A DNA stretch of 64,000 nucleotides from DSOI01 sp041394885 (GTDB lineage: Bacteria; Acidobacteriota; Terriglobia; Bryobacterales; Bryobacteraceae): the NCBI GenBank assembly GCA_041394885.1, contig JAWKHI010000011.1, forward strand, positions 62,001 to 126,000. The letters run 5' to 3'. Positions 36,771-45,994 of this stretch are shown here, piece by piece. Made by a program: the position numbers and the translations under genes. How positions within the stretch are numbered: the stretch's first letter is position 1; each line of letters opens with the position of its first letter. Under the pieces are notes generated by a model, which was given only the letters and a program-made list of their open reading frames with translations, made no database searches and was not told the origin of the DNA.

Positions 36771-36842
36771 CTATCGATGCGCCGGTGCATGCGGATGATG
36801 GGAGAGGATCCGATGGGAGCGGGTATGGGACCGCAAACACAT
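36771..36842 (-). CDS. hisL: Histidine-rich leader peptide of the his operon
   Basis: ATG at 36840-36842, stop TAG at 36771-36773, 23 codons. Histidines are residues 6, 10, 15, 16, 18 and 22 (the C-terminal part reads HRILSHHPHAPAHR), all encoded by CAT, whereas the hisB DQHH motif nearby uses CAC. The ORF starts nine bases after a TATACT -10 and ends at the base of a strong stem-loop, ahead of hisI. These are the hallmarks of ribosome-mediated attenuation by histidyl-tRNA level, as in the enterobacterial hisL. There is no ribosome site, and the start is so near the predicted transcription start that the mRNA may be leaderless. It is too short to be found by length-based gene calling. Confidence 0.7.
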   Translation of the reverse strand: MCLRSHTRSHRILSHHPHAPAHR

Positions 36843-36850
36843 GAAGCTTC

Positions 36851-36859
36851 AGTATAGCA
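36851..36859 (-). promoter_or_regulatory. Extended -10 promoter of the his operon
   Basis: TGCTATACT on the minus strand, an extended -10 (TGn + TATACT). The expected start site is about 36842-36845, at or next to the leader ATG. The -35 region (around CGAATT) is poor, as is common with extended -10 promoters. Confidence 0.55.
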
Positions 36860-37003
36860 GGGGTCTGGAAGCGAATTCGGCGCACTGGGGCAGGGGGCGA
36901 CGTAGCGCGAGAAAAGAAGGGTCGCGGGTGTTTTCGGGAGCCACCTAAGGGATTTCCCTCTTCATATATCTCCACTTTCGTCCGCTATGGGAAGAAGGGC
37001 GCA

Positions 37004-38122
37004 ATGAGACGAGAGCAGTTGCAATGGAGACCCGGTTCCGGATGGAACGGGAGGGGGGCGGTGACGGACGCCTCGATCGTGTTCGCATTCGGGGCACGCG
37101 ACGCATTGCGGGAGGCCGCGGCGGACCTGGGCGAGCGGTACAGGCAGGCGATTCTATTCGGCTGTTCGACGGCGGGTGAGATCGCGGGTGATGAAGTGGT
37201 GGACGGCACGGTTGTGGCGACGGCGGTGCGGTTCGCGGCGACGCGGTTGGTGGGGGCATGCGTTCGAGTGGAGGACTACCGGAACAGCCGCGAAGCGGGA
37301 GAGGCGCTGGCCGGGCAGTTGCGCACGGAGGACCTGGCGCACGTGCTGGTGCTGTCGGACGGGTTACGCGTGAACGGAAGCGAACTGGCGCGGGGGTTGA
37401 CCGGCGCGCTGCCGCCGGGAGTGGGTGTGACCGGGGGGCTATCGGCCGACGGAAGCCAGTTCGAGGAGACGCTCGTGGTGTTCAACGATACGGTGGGCGC
37501 GGGATTGATCGCGGCGGTTGGATTCTACGGGGAACGCTTGCAAATCGGGTGCGGATCGCTCGGGGGATGGGATCAGTTCGGACCGGAGCGGATGGTCACA
37601 CGGGCGGTGGGCAACGTGCTGTTCGAGTTGGACGAGGAGCCGGCCCTGGGGCTTTACAAGCGTTACTTGGGGGACCATGCGCGCGAGCTGCCGTCGTCGG
37701 GACTGCTGTTTCCGCTCGCGATCCGGACGGGAGAGGACGGGGCGACGCTGGTGCGAACGATCCTATCGGTGAATGACACCGACGGCAGCCTGACTTTCGC
37801 GGGAGATGTGCCGGAGGGAAGCTTCGCACGGCTGATGAAGGCGAATTTCGACCGGCTGGTGGACGGTGCCACGGGCGCCGCGCAGGCGGCGGCGACGGTG
37901 TCACGGAATCCGGACCTGGCGTTGTTGATCAGTTGCGTGGGCCGGAAGCTGGTGCTGAAACAGCGGGTGGAAGAAGAGATCGAGGGTGTCCGGGAGGTGC
38001 TGGGGCAACGGGCTCTGCTGACCGGATTCTATTCCTACGGAGAAATCTCGCCGTTCGTGGCGGGAGGCCGGTGCGAGTTGCACAACCAGACGATGACGAT
38101 TACTACGTTTTCGGAGGACTGA
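37004..38122 (+). CDS. FIST domain sensory protein
   Basis: 372 residues with FIST_N about 20-210 (ILFGCSTAGEIAGDEVVDG, VGVTGGLSADGSQFEETLVV) and FIST_C about 215-350 (LGLYKRYLGDHARELPSSGL, ALLTGFYSYGEISPF, ending LHNQTMTITTFSE). FIST proteins are soluble ligand-binding sensors, probably for amino acids or similar small molecules, usually paired with signal transducers. Here a histidine kinase follows after 27 bases. It is divergent from the his operon, with a shared intergenic region that also holds the his promoter and leader. Confidence 0.92.
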   Translation: MRREQLQWRPGSGWNGRGAVTDASIVFAFGARDALREAAADLGERYRQAILFGCSTAGEIAGDEVVDGTVVATAVRFAATRLVGACVRVEDYRNSREAGEALAGQLRTEDLAHVLVLSDGLRVNGSELARGLTGALPPGVGVTGGLSADGSQFEETLVVFNDTVGAGLIAAVGFYGERLQIGCGSLGGWDQFGPERMVTRAVGNVLFELDEEPALGLYKRYLGDHARELPSSGLLFPLAIRTGEDGATLVRTILSVNDTDGSLTFAGDVPEGSFARLMKANFDRLVDGATGAAQAAATVSRNPDLALLISCVGRKLVLKQRVEEEIEGVREVLGQRALLTGFYSYGEISPFVAGGRCELHNQTMTITTFSED

Positions 38123-38149
38123 GGCCGCATCCCCGCGGCGAGACGGAAT

Positions 38150-39139
38150 ATGGGATGGCACAGCCTGCTTCGCCGGCAAATACGGCGCCACTTCGGCGAC
38201 GACCCGGCGACGATTCCCGATGAGTGGCTGCCGTTTCTGAATGCGGTGCGCCAGGCCTACGAGCAGTTCGACGACGACCGGCGGATGCTCGAGCGATCGC
38301 TCGACATCAGTTCGTCGGAGTTGGTGGAGACCAATCGGCGGCTTCGGCACGCCAAAGAGGCGGCCGAACGCGCGATGGAAGACCGTCAGCGCGCCGAGCA
38401 GGCCGAGGAGGCCAATCGGGCGAAGACCCGTTTCCTCGCGAATATGAGCCACGAGTTGCGAACGCCGCTGAACGCCATCATCGGCTATAGCGAATTGCTG
38501 ATCGACGAGGTGGAGGGACGCGGCTGCAACGATCTGGCGGCCGATCTGAACAAAATTCGCACCGCGGGCACTCACCAGTTGGCGATGGTGAACGACATTC
38601 TGGATCTGGCGAAGATCGAAGCGGGACGGGTGGTTCTCTATCCGGAAGAGTGCGTGGTGGACGATCTGATGCGTGAGTTGGCGCTCACCGTGAAGCCGCT
38701 GGCACGGCGAGCGAACAACCGGCTGACGGTGATCTCGGGTCCGGATCGGGGGACGATCGTAACGGATGTGATGAAGCTGCGGCAGTCCCTGCTCAATCTT
38801 CTCAGCAACGCGTGCAAGTTCACGGGCGACGGCGAGGTGACTTTCGGCGTGGACCGGGACGAAGAAGCGGTGCGGTTCAGCGTACGCGACACAGGGATCG
38901 GGCTCTCCGGGGAGCAGCGATCGCGACTGTTCCAACCGTTCATGCAGGGCGACAACACGACGACCCGGAAGTACGGGGGGACTGGATTGGGCTTGGCGAT
39001 TACGCACAACTTCGTGACGATGATGGGCGGGGCGTTGGAGGTAGAGAGCACACTGGGCGCGGGATCGACGTTCGTGATCCGGCTGCCTCCGGCGATGCAG
39101 GTGGCCGAAGGTGGGGCGGCGCGTCCGGAGAGCGCCTGA
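38150..39139 (+). CDS. Soluble sensor histidine kinase
   Basis: 329 residues without membrane segments. An N-terminal coiled coil (about 35-95, QFDDDRRMLERSLDISSSEL) leads into HisKA with phospho-acceptor His101 (FLANMSHELRTPLN), then HATPase_c with N box LLNLLSNACKF, G1 RDTGIGLS and G2 YGGTGLGLAI. The input is presumably the co-encoded FIST protein rather than its own sensor. No response regulator is adjacent, so the output partner is elsewhere. Confidence 0.93.
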   Translation: MGWHSLLRRQIRRHFGDDPATIPDEWLPFLNAVRQAYEQFDDDRRMLERSLDISSSELVETNRRLRHAKEAAERAMEDRQRAEQAEEANRAKTRFLANMSHELRTPLNAIIGYSELLIDEVEGRGCNDLAADLNKIRTAGTHQLAMVNDILDLAKIEAGRVVLYPEECVVDDLMRELALTVKPLARRANNRLTVISGPDRGTIVTDVMKLRQSLLNLLSNACKFTGDGEVTFGVDRDEEAVRFSVRDTGIGLSGEQRSRLFQPFMQGDNTTTRKYGGTGLGLAITHNFVTMMGGALEVESTLGAGSTFVIRLPPAMQVAEGGAARPESA

Positions 39140-39162
39140 GGGCTGACGCTTCCGCAGCCCTC
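39138..39162 (+). terminator. Hairpin between convergent genes
   Basis: GAGGGCT/AGCCCTC, 7-bp arms with 11-base loop, beginning at the kinase stop codon. It lies between the kinase and the convergent ligase gene. No U-run, so it is a weak terminator candidate. Confidence 0.4.
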
Positions 39163-39243
39163 GCAGGGTGGTTCGCCAGCGATCCATCACAAATGCCCAC
39201 TGACCCTGGGCGCGGCCTCACCCCGACACCTCGCCCCTGAAAT

Positions 39244-40536
39244 TCAGACCGATTGCGCCCTTGCGCCAATCTTGGCTGGGCGATACCGGGATGTACTCTC
39301 CATACCAGCCAGAACGCCCAGAATCCAACTGGCGGTAACGGCATTCACCGGGACGCGGAGGTTTGAGTCGAACATGCCGAAAACGCAAAACGACAGCAGC
39401 GCCGCGCCGCAACCGGCAACCAGAAAGCGGTCATGGTTCGGAACGGCTGCCGGCACACGGCGGATACTCAGCCGGACGATCAGCACCACACCGCACAGGA
39501 TCACCGGCAGGCCGAGAACGCCCGTCTCGGCGGCAAGCTGCAGAAAGTCGTTGTGGGCGTAGTCCAGCAGCAAGGCCGGCGCGGATTCCCGCCAAGGATA
39601 GATCGCGAGTTCGAACGCACCGAGTCCACAACCGGACAGGGGGTAATGGTGAATCAGCCGGAGGGTCTCACGCCAGAAGTCGAGTCGGCCAGCCGTGTCT
39701 CCGCTCAGCAGACGCGACACTAATTCCGGCGGCGCCAGGAGCGCAAAGCCGATGGGCGTTACCAAAAGGGATGGGATGGCGATCGCGCGCCGGGGCACGA
39801 GCAGGCCGGCCATCCAAACCGCGGAGACGGCCAGCGCCACCAGCCCCGTTCTGGACATCGAGTGGAGCGCCGCGGCCCCGATGAGCAGACAGGCAGCGGC
39901 TAACACGCCGATGGATACGCCCCGGCCGTGCGCGGCCGCGCAGTGTCCGAACAAACGGGCGAGCACCAACGGCGGAATGCAGCAGAGAAACGCGGCGTAG
40001 TGATTGCGGTTCACGAATGACCCGGCGACACCGGCCTCGAATGCACCGGGCTGGGCCTGCGAGAGTCCGAGCAGGCCTTCGGCGAGTGCGAGCACGACCA
40101 GGGGGGCCAGCAACCGCCAGGGGTCACGGCCAGCGCAGGCGGCCAAAGATCTCGTCGTGCAGAATACGGCGCAAAGGATGACTGACAGCAACAGGAAATT
40201 GAGAGTGGATTCGGGCGCTACCGAGAGACTCGACATCGGGCTGCCGCCGAATTGGACCGCGGCCGCGACGGCTTCGGCCCGCAATGGACTCAATAGCTCG
40301 AGAATCGCCAACGGCAGTGGAAGCAGTTGGAGGGCCGACAGGGCAGGGAGCGCGAACATGCAGAGAGCGAGGCGTTTCGAATCGGGTCCCCACGGCGGAG
40401 ACGGGCGCCTCCAGAAAGCGGCCGAAGCAGTGCAGCCGAATGCGACTGCCGCGAGTTGGAGATCCGCCGGCCGCCAGCCGCCCTGATGGAACAAGAGCCA
40501 GGCGAGCGGAACGGAGAGGAGGCCGGGGACAAGCAT
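39244..40536 (-). CDS. O-antigen ligase/polymerase family membrane protein
   Basis: 430 residues with about ten membrane segments and the Wzy_C-type loop: RLDFWRETLRLIHHYPLSGC, then GAFELAIYPW and DYAHNDFLQLAAETGVLGLP. Such proteins ligate or polymerise undecaprenol-linked glycans on the outer face of the inner membrane. It is the last gene of the leftward polysaccharide locus, seven bases after the initiating transferase. The locus has a second polymerase-like protein, so this one may be the ligase or an alternative polymerase. Confidence 0.85.
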   Translation of the reverse strand: MLVPGLLSVPLAWLLFHQGGWRPADLQLAAVAFGCTASAAFWRRPSPPWGPDSKRLALCMFALPALSALQLLPLPLAILELLSPLRAEAVAAAVQFGGSPMSSLSVAPESTLNFLLLSVILCAVFCTTRSLAACAGRDPWRLLAPLVVLALAEGLLGLSQAQPGAFEAGVAGSFVNRNHYAAFLCCIPPLVLARLFGHCAAAHGRGVSIGVLAAACLLIGAAALHSMSRTGLVALAVSAVWMAGLLVPRRAIAIPSLLVTPIGFALLAPPELVSRLLSGDTAGRLDFWRETLRLIHHYPLSGCGLGAFELAIYPWRESAPALLLDYAHNDFLQLAAETGVLGLPVILCGVVLIVRLSIRRVPAAVPNHDRFLVAGCGAALLSFCVFGMFDSNLRVPVNAVTASWILGVLAGMESTSRYRPAKIGARAQSV

Positions 40537-40543
40537 GGCGCCC

Positions 40544-42037
40544 TCAGGGCTGTGGAGATGTGAACAGGCGAGCAGGTTCCTGCTGGTGCAAGGCGTTGTG
40601 GAGTGCGGCCAGAGAAGCCGGCGGAATCGCAGCCGCCAACGCCCCGAACGGAGCAGTCCGCATTCTTTGCTCGAAGGCCACCAGATATGGGCCCATTGCG
40701 TCCGAGGGAATCTCGGCCATCGAATCGGCGTAGAGGATCAGGGAGCCCTCCTCGAAATTGAGCCGCATCTCGAGCGCTTGCGAATCCTCGGGCGCCGGTG
40801 AGACGAGCCGCCTGTTACCGACTGAGAGCTCCGCTCCCCGGCAGCCAAGGTAGGCAGAGGCGGACTGCACCGAAACCCACAAGTCATCGACGGATATGGC
40901 GCCGGCCAGCTTGGATTCCATCTGGTCAAGCCAAAGTCTGTGCTGCAGCCGCTGCTTCCACTCGCCGGCGGCCACCAGATGGAACACCGCTGCCAACTCG
41001 CGATAGTTCAGGTACCGGATGCACCACAGCATCACGGCTGCGAAGAGACACAGCAGCATCGCGCCGGATTCGCCGCGTCCCAGGGCCTGAACCAGAGAGA
41101 AGCCGGCCGACACCAGGAAGGCGGCGTAGAGCAGCAGGATCACACGACGCTGGGACAAGCCACGGTCAAGGAGGCGATGGTGAATGTGACCGCGGTCACC
41201 CAGGAAGACGGGCTGGCATCGAATGAACCGCCGAAAGACGGCGAGGGCGGCGTCGGCCAGCGGGATGGCCAGCAGCATCGGCGGAGCCATCATGGCGACC
41301 ACCGTGGCCGACTTCTGGCTCCATGCCACTCCGCAGCAGCCGAGCACGAAACCGATCAGCAGACTGCCAGAGTCACCGAGGAAGATGGATGCAGGTCGAA
41401 AGTTGTACCGCAGAAAGCCGATCAAGGCGCCTGCGAGAGGTACGGTGGCCACGATCATTTCGCGGTTGGACTGCAGACACGCGGCCAGCAGCATCGTCAA
41501 GGCGGCGAGCAGGCCGAGTCCGGAGGCGAGTCCATCCAGCCCATCGATGAGATTGAAGGCGTTGGCGCAGGCCACCAACCAAAGTACGGTGAGCGGCAGA
41601 CTCCACCAACTGTGCGTCGGATATCCGGCCACCGCGTGAATCTGGAGGCCCTGCGAATAGGCAAGCGCCGCGGCGAGCGTGGTTCCGGCCAGTTTCTGCC
41701 AGGGGCGGATGTTCTGGAAATCGTCCCACAGGCCCGTTGCGAAGACCAGCAAGGCGCACGGAAGAATGGTCCAGACAAGTTGGGCATGATCGTTGACGAA
41801 CGACGAGCCCGCGGAGCCCGGCAATAGCAGCAGAAGGCCATAGGCGGCGGCCCACGAGAGCAGAATCGGAGCGCCGCCTCCCCGGGGGACGGGGTGGGGA
41901 TGCAGTTTCCGGCGCGAGTCAGGCTGGTCGACAAGGCCCAGGCGATTCAGGATCGCGCGAAACAGCGGGGTCAACAAGGTCGAGAACAGAAACGACGATA
42001 GGGCCAGGATCAGGATTAGAGTCAGGAACGGTTCCAT
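40544..42037 (-). CDS. MraY/WecA-like undecaprenyl-phosphate sugar-1-phosphate transferase with C-terminal extension
   Basis: 497 residues from ATG at 42035-42037, with AAGGAG upstream. Eleven or so membrane segments and the family motifs LVDQPDSRRKLHPHPVPRGG, WDD in ATGLWDDFQNIRP, NAFNLIDGLDGLA, FLGDSGSLLIGF and the HIHH loop (GDRGHIHHRLLDRG). It starts glycan synthesis by loading a sugar-1-phosphate on undecaprenyl phosphate. Beyond the usual 350 or so residues there is a soluble tail of about 130 residues (WLDQMESKLAGAISVDDLWV...) of unknown role, possibly regulatory. Confidence 0.88.
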   Translation of the reverse strand: MEPFLTLILILALSSFLFSTLLTPLFRAILNRLGLVDQPDSRRKLHPHPVPRGGGAPILLSWAAAYGLLLLLPGSAGSSFVNDHAQLVWTILPCALLVFATGLWDDFQNIRPWQKLAGTTLAAALAYSQGLQIHAVAGYPTHSWWSLPLTVLWLVACANAFNLIDGLDGLASGLGLLAALTMLLAACLQSNREMIVATVPLAGALIGFLRYNFRPASIFLGDSGSLLIGFVLGCCGVAWSQKSATVVAMMAPPMLLAIPLADAALAVFRRFIRCQPVFLGDRGHIHHRLLDRGLSQRRVILLLYAAFLVSAGFSLVQALGRGESGAMLLCLFAAVMLWCIRYLNYRELAAVFHLVAAGEWKQRLQHRLWLDQMESKLAGAISVDDLWVSVQSASAYLGCRGAELSVGNRRLVSPAPEDSQALEMRLNFEEGSLILYADSMAEIPSDAMGPYLVAFEQRMRTAPFGALAAAIPPASLAALHNALHQQEPARLFTSPQP

Positions 42038-43300
42038 GTGTGGGCTCCTTCTTCGCTTGCTCCCGCGGCCGCGGCGGCCGCCCATGGAGGTTGACAACGT
42101 GGTTCCGGGTGGCCCTCCAGCGTGGTCATCAAGCGGGCCAGGCCGGCACAGAGATCCTCTTGGGCGAAGCTCCGGGACGCGGCCAGATTGGCTTGGCTGC
42201 GTCTGGATTGACGGGCGGAGGCATCCAGGATGTGCGCCGCCACTTCGTCTGCAGCGCCGTGACGGGCCACGCGGATCTCGGCGTTGGCAGCCAGGTCAGT
42301 AACATGGCTCTCCGCGGGCCCGATATACAGACACGGCGCGCCCACCGCCAGGATGCCGTAGATCTTGCAGGGGTGAACGATTCCCCGGAACGCATCCCCC
42401 ATCACCACCAGGTGCAAGTCCGCGGCGGACAACACAGCGGCCAGTTCGTTTTCCTGCTGATAGGGCAGGCAGAGCACATTATCCAGAGCCTGATCCTGAG
42501 CGAACTGCTTCACTTTGGCGGCTTCGGCGCCACCGCCTACAAACACGAACCCGATTCGGGTCTCGCCGCGCAGACGCCGCGCCGCCTCCAAGACGGTGTC
42601 CAGGGGATGGCAGGGGCTGTGGTTGCCCGCGTACATCACGACAAATTTGTGCCGTAGATTGTGACGAGAGCGGAATTCAGCACAGCCCTCGGGATCGTAT
42701 TGCACGGCAGTGTCGCGCGTCCATGGGGGCAGGACGGCAATGCTTTCCGGCGAGACGCCCTTAGCAGCCACACGGTCGCGCATGAAACGATTGCCCTGCC
42801 AAGCCAGCCGAGCGAAGGCTTACACCCACGAGAAGATCCAGGAGGCGGTGACTCAGGGAGTTCCGCCGCAGCCACCCCGCCGCAACCGCCTGATCCGGGT
42901 TCAGATCCATCGCAGGCCACGAATCGGCTGCCGCGCAGCCGGGCGATGGCAGCCGCGGCAACCGGATCAAGGGGGGCGATGTCAGAGCCACCACCACGTC
43001 GCTCCGGCAGAAACACAGCATACGAAACAGACAGGCAATCCAGAAGGTGGCGAAATCGAGGGCTCTTCTCCACGGCGCACCCTTTCCGAGACCGGTTGCG
43101 CCGACGCGAACGATGTCGATCCCCTGCCAGCACTCCCTGGCCGCAGAATATCAGGAAGGATCGTCGTAGCCCCGCCGTCCGGCCACCACGGTTACTTCGT
43201 GGCCGGTGCGAATGAGTTCCTGAGCGAGATCCGCGTATACTGGGCCGTGGCGACCACGTCGGGATAGAACCCAGCGATTGACCAGTAGCACTCTCATGGC
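42022..43300 (-). pseudogene. Glycosyltransferase (GT4, WbuB-like), broken by a nonsense codon and frameshifts
   Basis: Starts MRVLLVNRWVLSRRGRHGPV at 43300. It meets TGA at 43151-43153, then the same frame continues GIDIVRVGATGLGKG and VVVALTSPPLI. A shift at a run of six C (42971-42976) moves to AAIARLRGSRFVA, back to MDLNPDQAVAAGWLRRNSLS, then to the frame WQGNRFMRDRVAAKGVSPES, which stays open to 42022 (VMYAGNHSPCHPLDTVLEAA, FRGIVHPCKIYGILAVG). The pieces together make a normal GT4 enzyme of about 420 residues. The stop at 42022 overlaps the initiating transferase start. Confidence 0.75.
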
Positions 43301-43304
43301 GAGT

Positions 43305-45076
43305 TCACACTGCGAAGGCGGCGGGTACGTGTTCGCGTTCGCGGACACCTTCGAAAGCGGGAAGGGCGGAGGGCTTCCGGATGAGGTGGCAGCCGATAGC
43401 GAGAACGTCCATATCGGTGCGGAGAAAGCAATCCAGAGCCTGGGCGGGCGTGTTGACGATGGGTTCGTTCTCGTTGAAGGAAGTATTGATGAGCACCGGC
43501 ACGCCGGTCAATCCGGCGAACCGTCGTATCAGGCTCCAGTAGCGCGGGTTGACGTCGCGCTCGACCGTTTGCAGACGGCCAGTGCCATCCTCATGGACGA
43601 CGGCGGGAATCGAGGAACGATACTGTTCCCGGATCGGGTAGGCTTGCACCATGAACGGAGACGGCTGTCCGACGGTGAAGATGCCCGCGGCCTCTTCGGC
43701 GAGCACGGAGGGACAGAACGGCCGGAACGGTTCGCGAAGCTTGATTCTCCGGTTGAGAGTGTCCTTCATATCCGCACGCCGGGGATCGGCGAGAATACTG
43801 CGATTTCCGAGCGCTCTTGGGCCGAATTCCATGCGTCCCTGGAACCAGCCGACCACCTTGCCGGCGGCCAGTGCGCGCGCCGTGTGATCGACGAGACTCT
43901 CCTCGTCGAGTGACTGGAACTCGACGCCCGCGGCGTGACTGGCGGCGGCGATTTCGCGATCCGAGTATTCCGGTCCGTAGTAGACGTGACGCATGACGAA
44001 GTCTCGCGGGTGGCCGAGCACCTGATGCCAGACATATTGCGCCGCGCCAATCGCGGTTCCGGCGTCGTGGGAGGCAGCCTGGACGTAGACCTCGGTGAAA
44101 GGGGTCTCGTCGAACAGCTTGCCGTTGGCAGCGCAATTGAGTGCAACGCCCCCAGCAAGGCACAAGCGGCGCTGCCCGGTGACTTGCCGACATGGCGCAG
44201 GAAGGCGAAGTAAACCTCCTCGAGCACGGCTTGGACAGATGCCGCGATGTCGCGGTCGCGATCGGTGATCTCCGAACCCAGGGCGCGCGGGGCGCCGAAG
44301 ACCTCGGTCAGCTTCGACGAGAACACGGGGCCCAGCGTCGGCGTGCCGCCGTCAGTTCATCTCGACGCCGCGGGTGGTGGGTGAAGTAGGGAGGTTGAGC
44401 AGGAAGCGCCGCCCGTCCCATCGCACCACATCGCGCACCTGGGTAAGCAACCGCGGTTCGCCGTACGCGGCGAGACCCATCATTTTGTACTCGTCTCCGT
44501 AGTTGGGGAATCCCAGGAACTGCGTGAAGGCGGTGTAGAAGAGCCCAGGGAATGAGGAAACCCGACCAGACCATGGATATCCATGTGGGCGCCATTACCG
44601 GTTGCCCGCATCGCGCTGGACGAATCGCCAAAGCCGTCGATGGAGGCAACGGCGGCTTGCTCGAACGGCGAGGAGAAAAAGGCACTGGCGAGATGCGCGC
44701 GGTGGTGCTCAACGAAGTGCAGCTTGGCGTGTTCAAGCCCTTCGCCGATTGCCTTTACCCGCTCGCCGGCACGGGCGAGGGCGAAACTATTTTTTGCCCG
44801 GGAACCCACCTGGAGCCAAGCGCTGGGGCGAGCGGCGGCGAGGCGACGGAAATCTTAGAAGAAACCGGGCCGCAGGGTCGCGGGCGGCAATATGGGCGGC
44901 CGAACCGCCGGCAGCTCAGGCAGAAACGAGGCGGCTTGCTCGGGGAATCCGGCCCAGTGCTTGATGCGATTGAAGCGCTCCTCTTCCGCTGCCGCGGCGA
45001 GAACGCCGCGGCGTAGAATCGCCGCGGAAGCGTCTCCATGAAACACATTCAGGCCTAGAACATTCATGACGGTCAT
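43305..45076 (-). pseudogene. Carbamoyltransferase (NodU/CmcH family), frameshifted
   Basis: Begins MTVMNVLGLNVFHGDASAAI at 45076. The ATG overlaps the stop of the preceding gene's last frame (ATGA). Conserved pieces occur in different frames: EEERFNRIKHWAGFPEQAAS; HAKLHFVEHHRAHLASAFFS; ASIDGFGDSSS; FLGFPNYGDEYKMMGLAAYG; then an intact block from 44165 (MCLAGGVALNCAANGKLFDE, GWFQGRMEFGPRALGNRSIL, INTSFNENEPIVNTPAQALD) to the stop at 43305. It would transfer carbamoyl to a sugar hydroxyl. Several single-base shifts, one near 44345, break it. Confidence 0.78.
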
Positions 45077-45973
45077 GACTCCTTGCTGACAAACACATCG
45101 CTTGCCGGGGGGCTGGGTCCGGATGAGGATCGTGATTGGCCAGGGTCCGGGATCGCCAGCGCTTTTCGAGGATGGTGGCATCCACCAGGAAGCGGAACCA
45201 GAAGCCCTGCAGGAAGTGAAAAATCAAGCCTTGCGGGCCGTCGAGGAAACCAAGGCGGAAGAAGAACCGGTAGAACCAGTAGCCAAACGGACGGACAAAG
45301 AGCGGCAGTTTTCCGTAGAAACGATTCCGGAGCCAACGGCGGCGCTCAATGGGATGGCCCCATGGATCCCTCTTTGATCCCGGTGCCGGAATGGCTCCCG
45401 CTGGATATTTGCGCCGCTTCGAGTTCGGCCCAGCGGGCGTGACGCGTGGTCCATTCCCGCAGTGAGGAAGCGACGACATCGACGAAGTCGTGGCGGAGTT
45501 TGGATACGGAGCCATCGACGGTGAAGTGCTGATCGTAAAGCCGGTCCTCGCAGCGGCCTCTACCATTGCGGAACAAGCGAAGGTGATACACAGGATAGTG
45601 GCCGCCGTGGCGAATCAGCGGCCGAGAAACATCGTGCGGCGGGAAAACATATATCCGTCGATGTCATCGGGCGCGGATCCCAAAACGACCTCGATTTCGG
45701 CGGCGGAGTTCTGGCGTGAGACTCTGTCGGCGTCCAAATGAAGGAGCCAGCCGGCGCGGAAAGGCAAGTTGCGGATGGCCCAGTTGCGCTGGTCCGAGTA
45801 GTTGACATGGCGCGAGTAACAATGGCGGCGCTGTGCTCGCGGGCAATCTCCCAGGTGCGATCCGTGCTGCCGGAATCGACCACGAACACTTCGCAGTGCA
45901 GACTGACTGAGCTCGCCGGGCAGGCCGGCAAGTTGGCCTCCTCGTTGAAAGTGAGGATCACCGCGCGAGACAT
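45073..45973 (-). pseudogene. Family 2 glycosyltransferase (WaaE-like), frameshifted
   Basis: Start MSRAVILTFNEEANL at 45973. CEVFVVDSGSTDRTWEIARE carries the nucleotide-binding Asp. The frame then changes to HVNYSDQRNWAIRNLPFRAG with LLHLDAD, next to YHLRLFRNGRGRCEDRLYDQ, and finally to YGKLPLFVRPFGYWFYRFFF and GFLDGPQGLIFHFLQGFWFR, the family's C-terminal membrane-associated tail. About 300 residues in all. Role: adding a sugar to the repeat unit or to a core-like acceptor. Confidence 0.75.
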
Positions 45974-45994
45974 CCGGGGAACCGGCGCGCGCCA

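Noticed and set aside
36682..36975. 97-codon frame overlapping the his leader region
   Set aside because: Its reading is proline/serine-rich without similarity, it runs through the promoter, and the shorter His-rich frame fits the context better.
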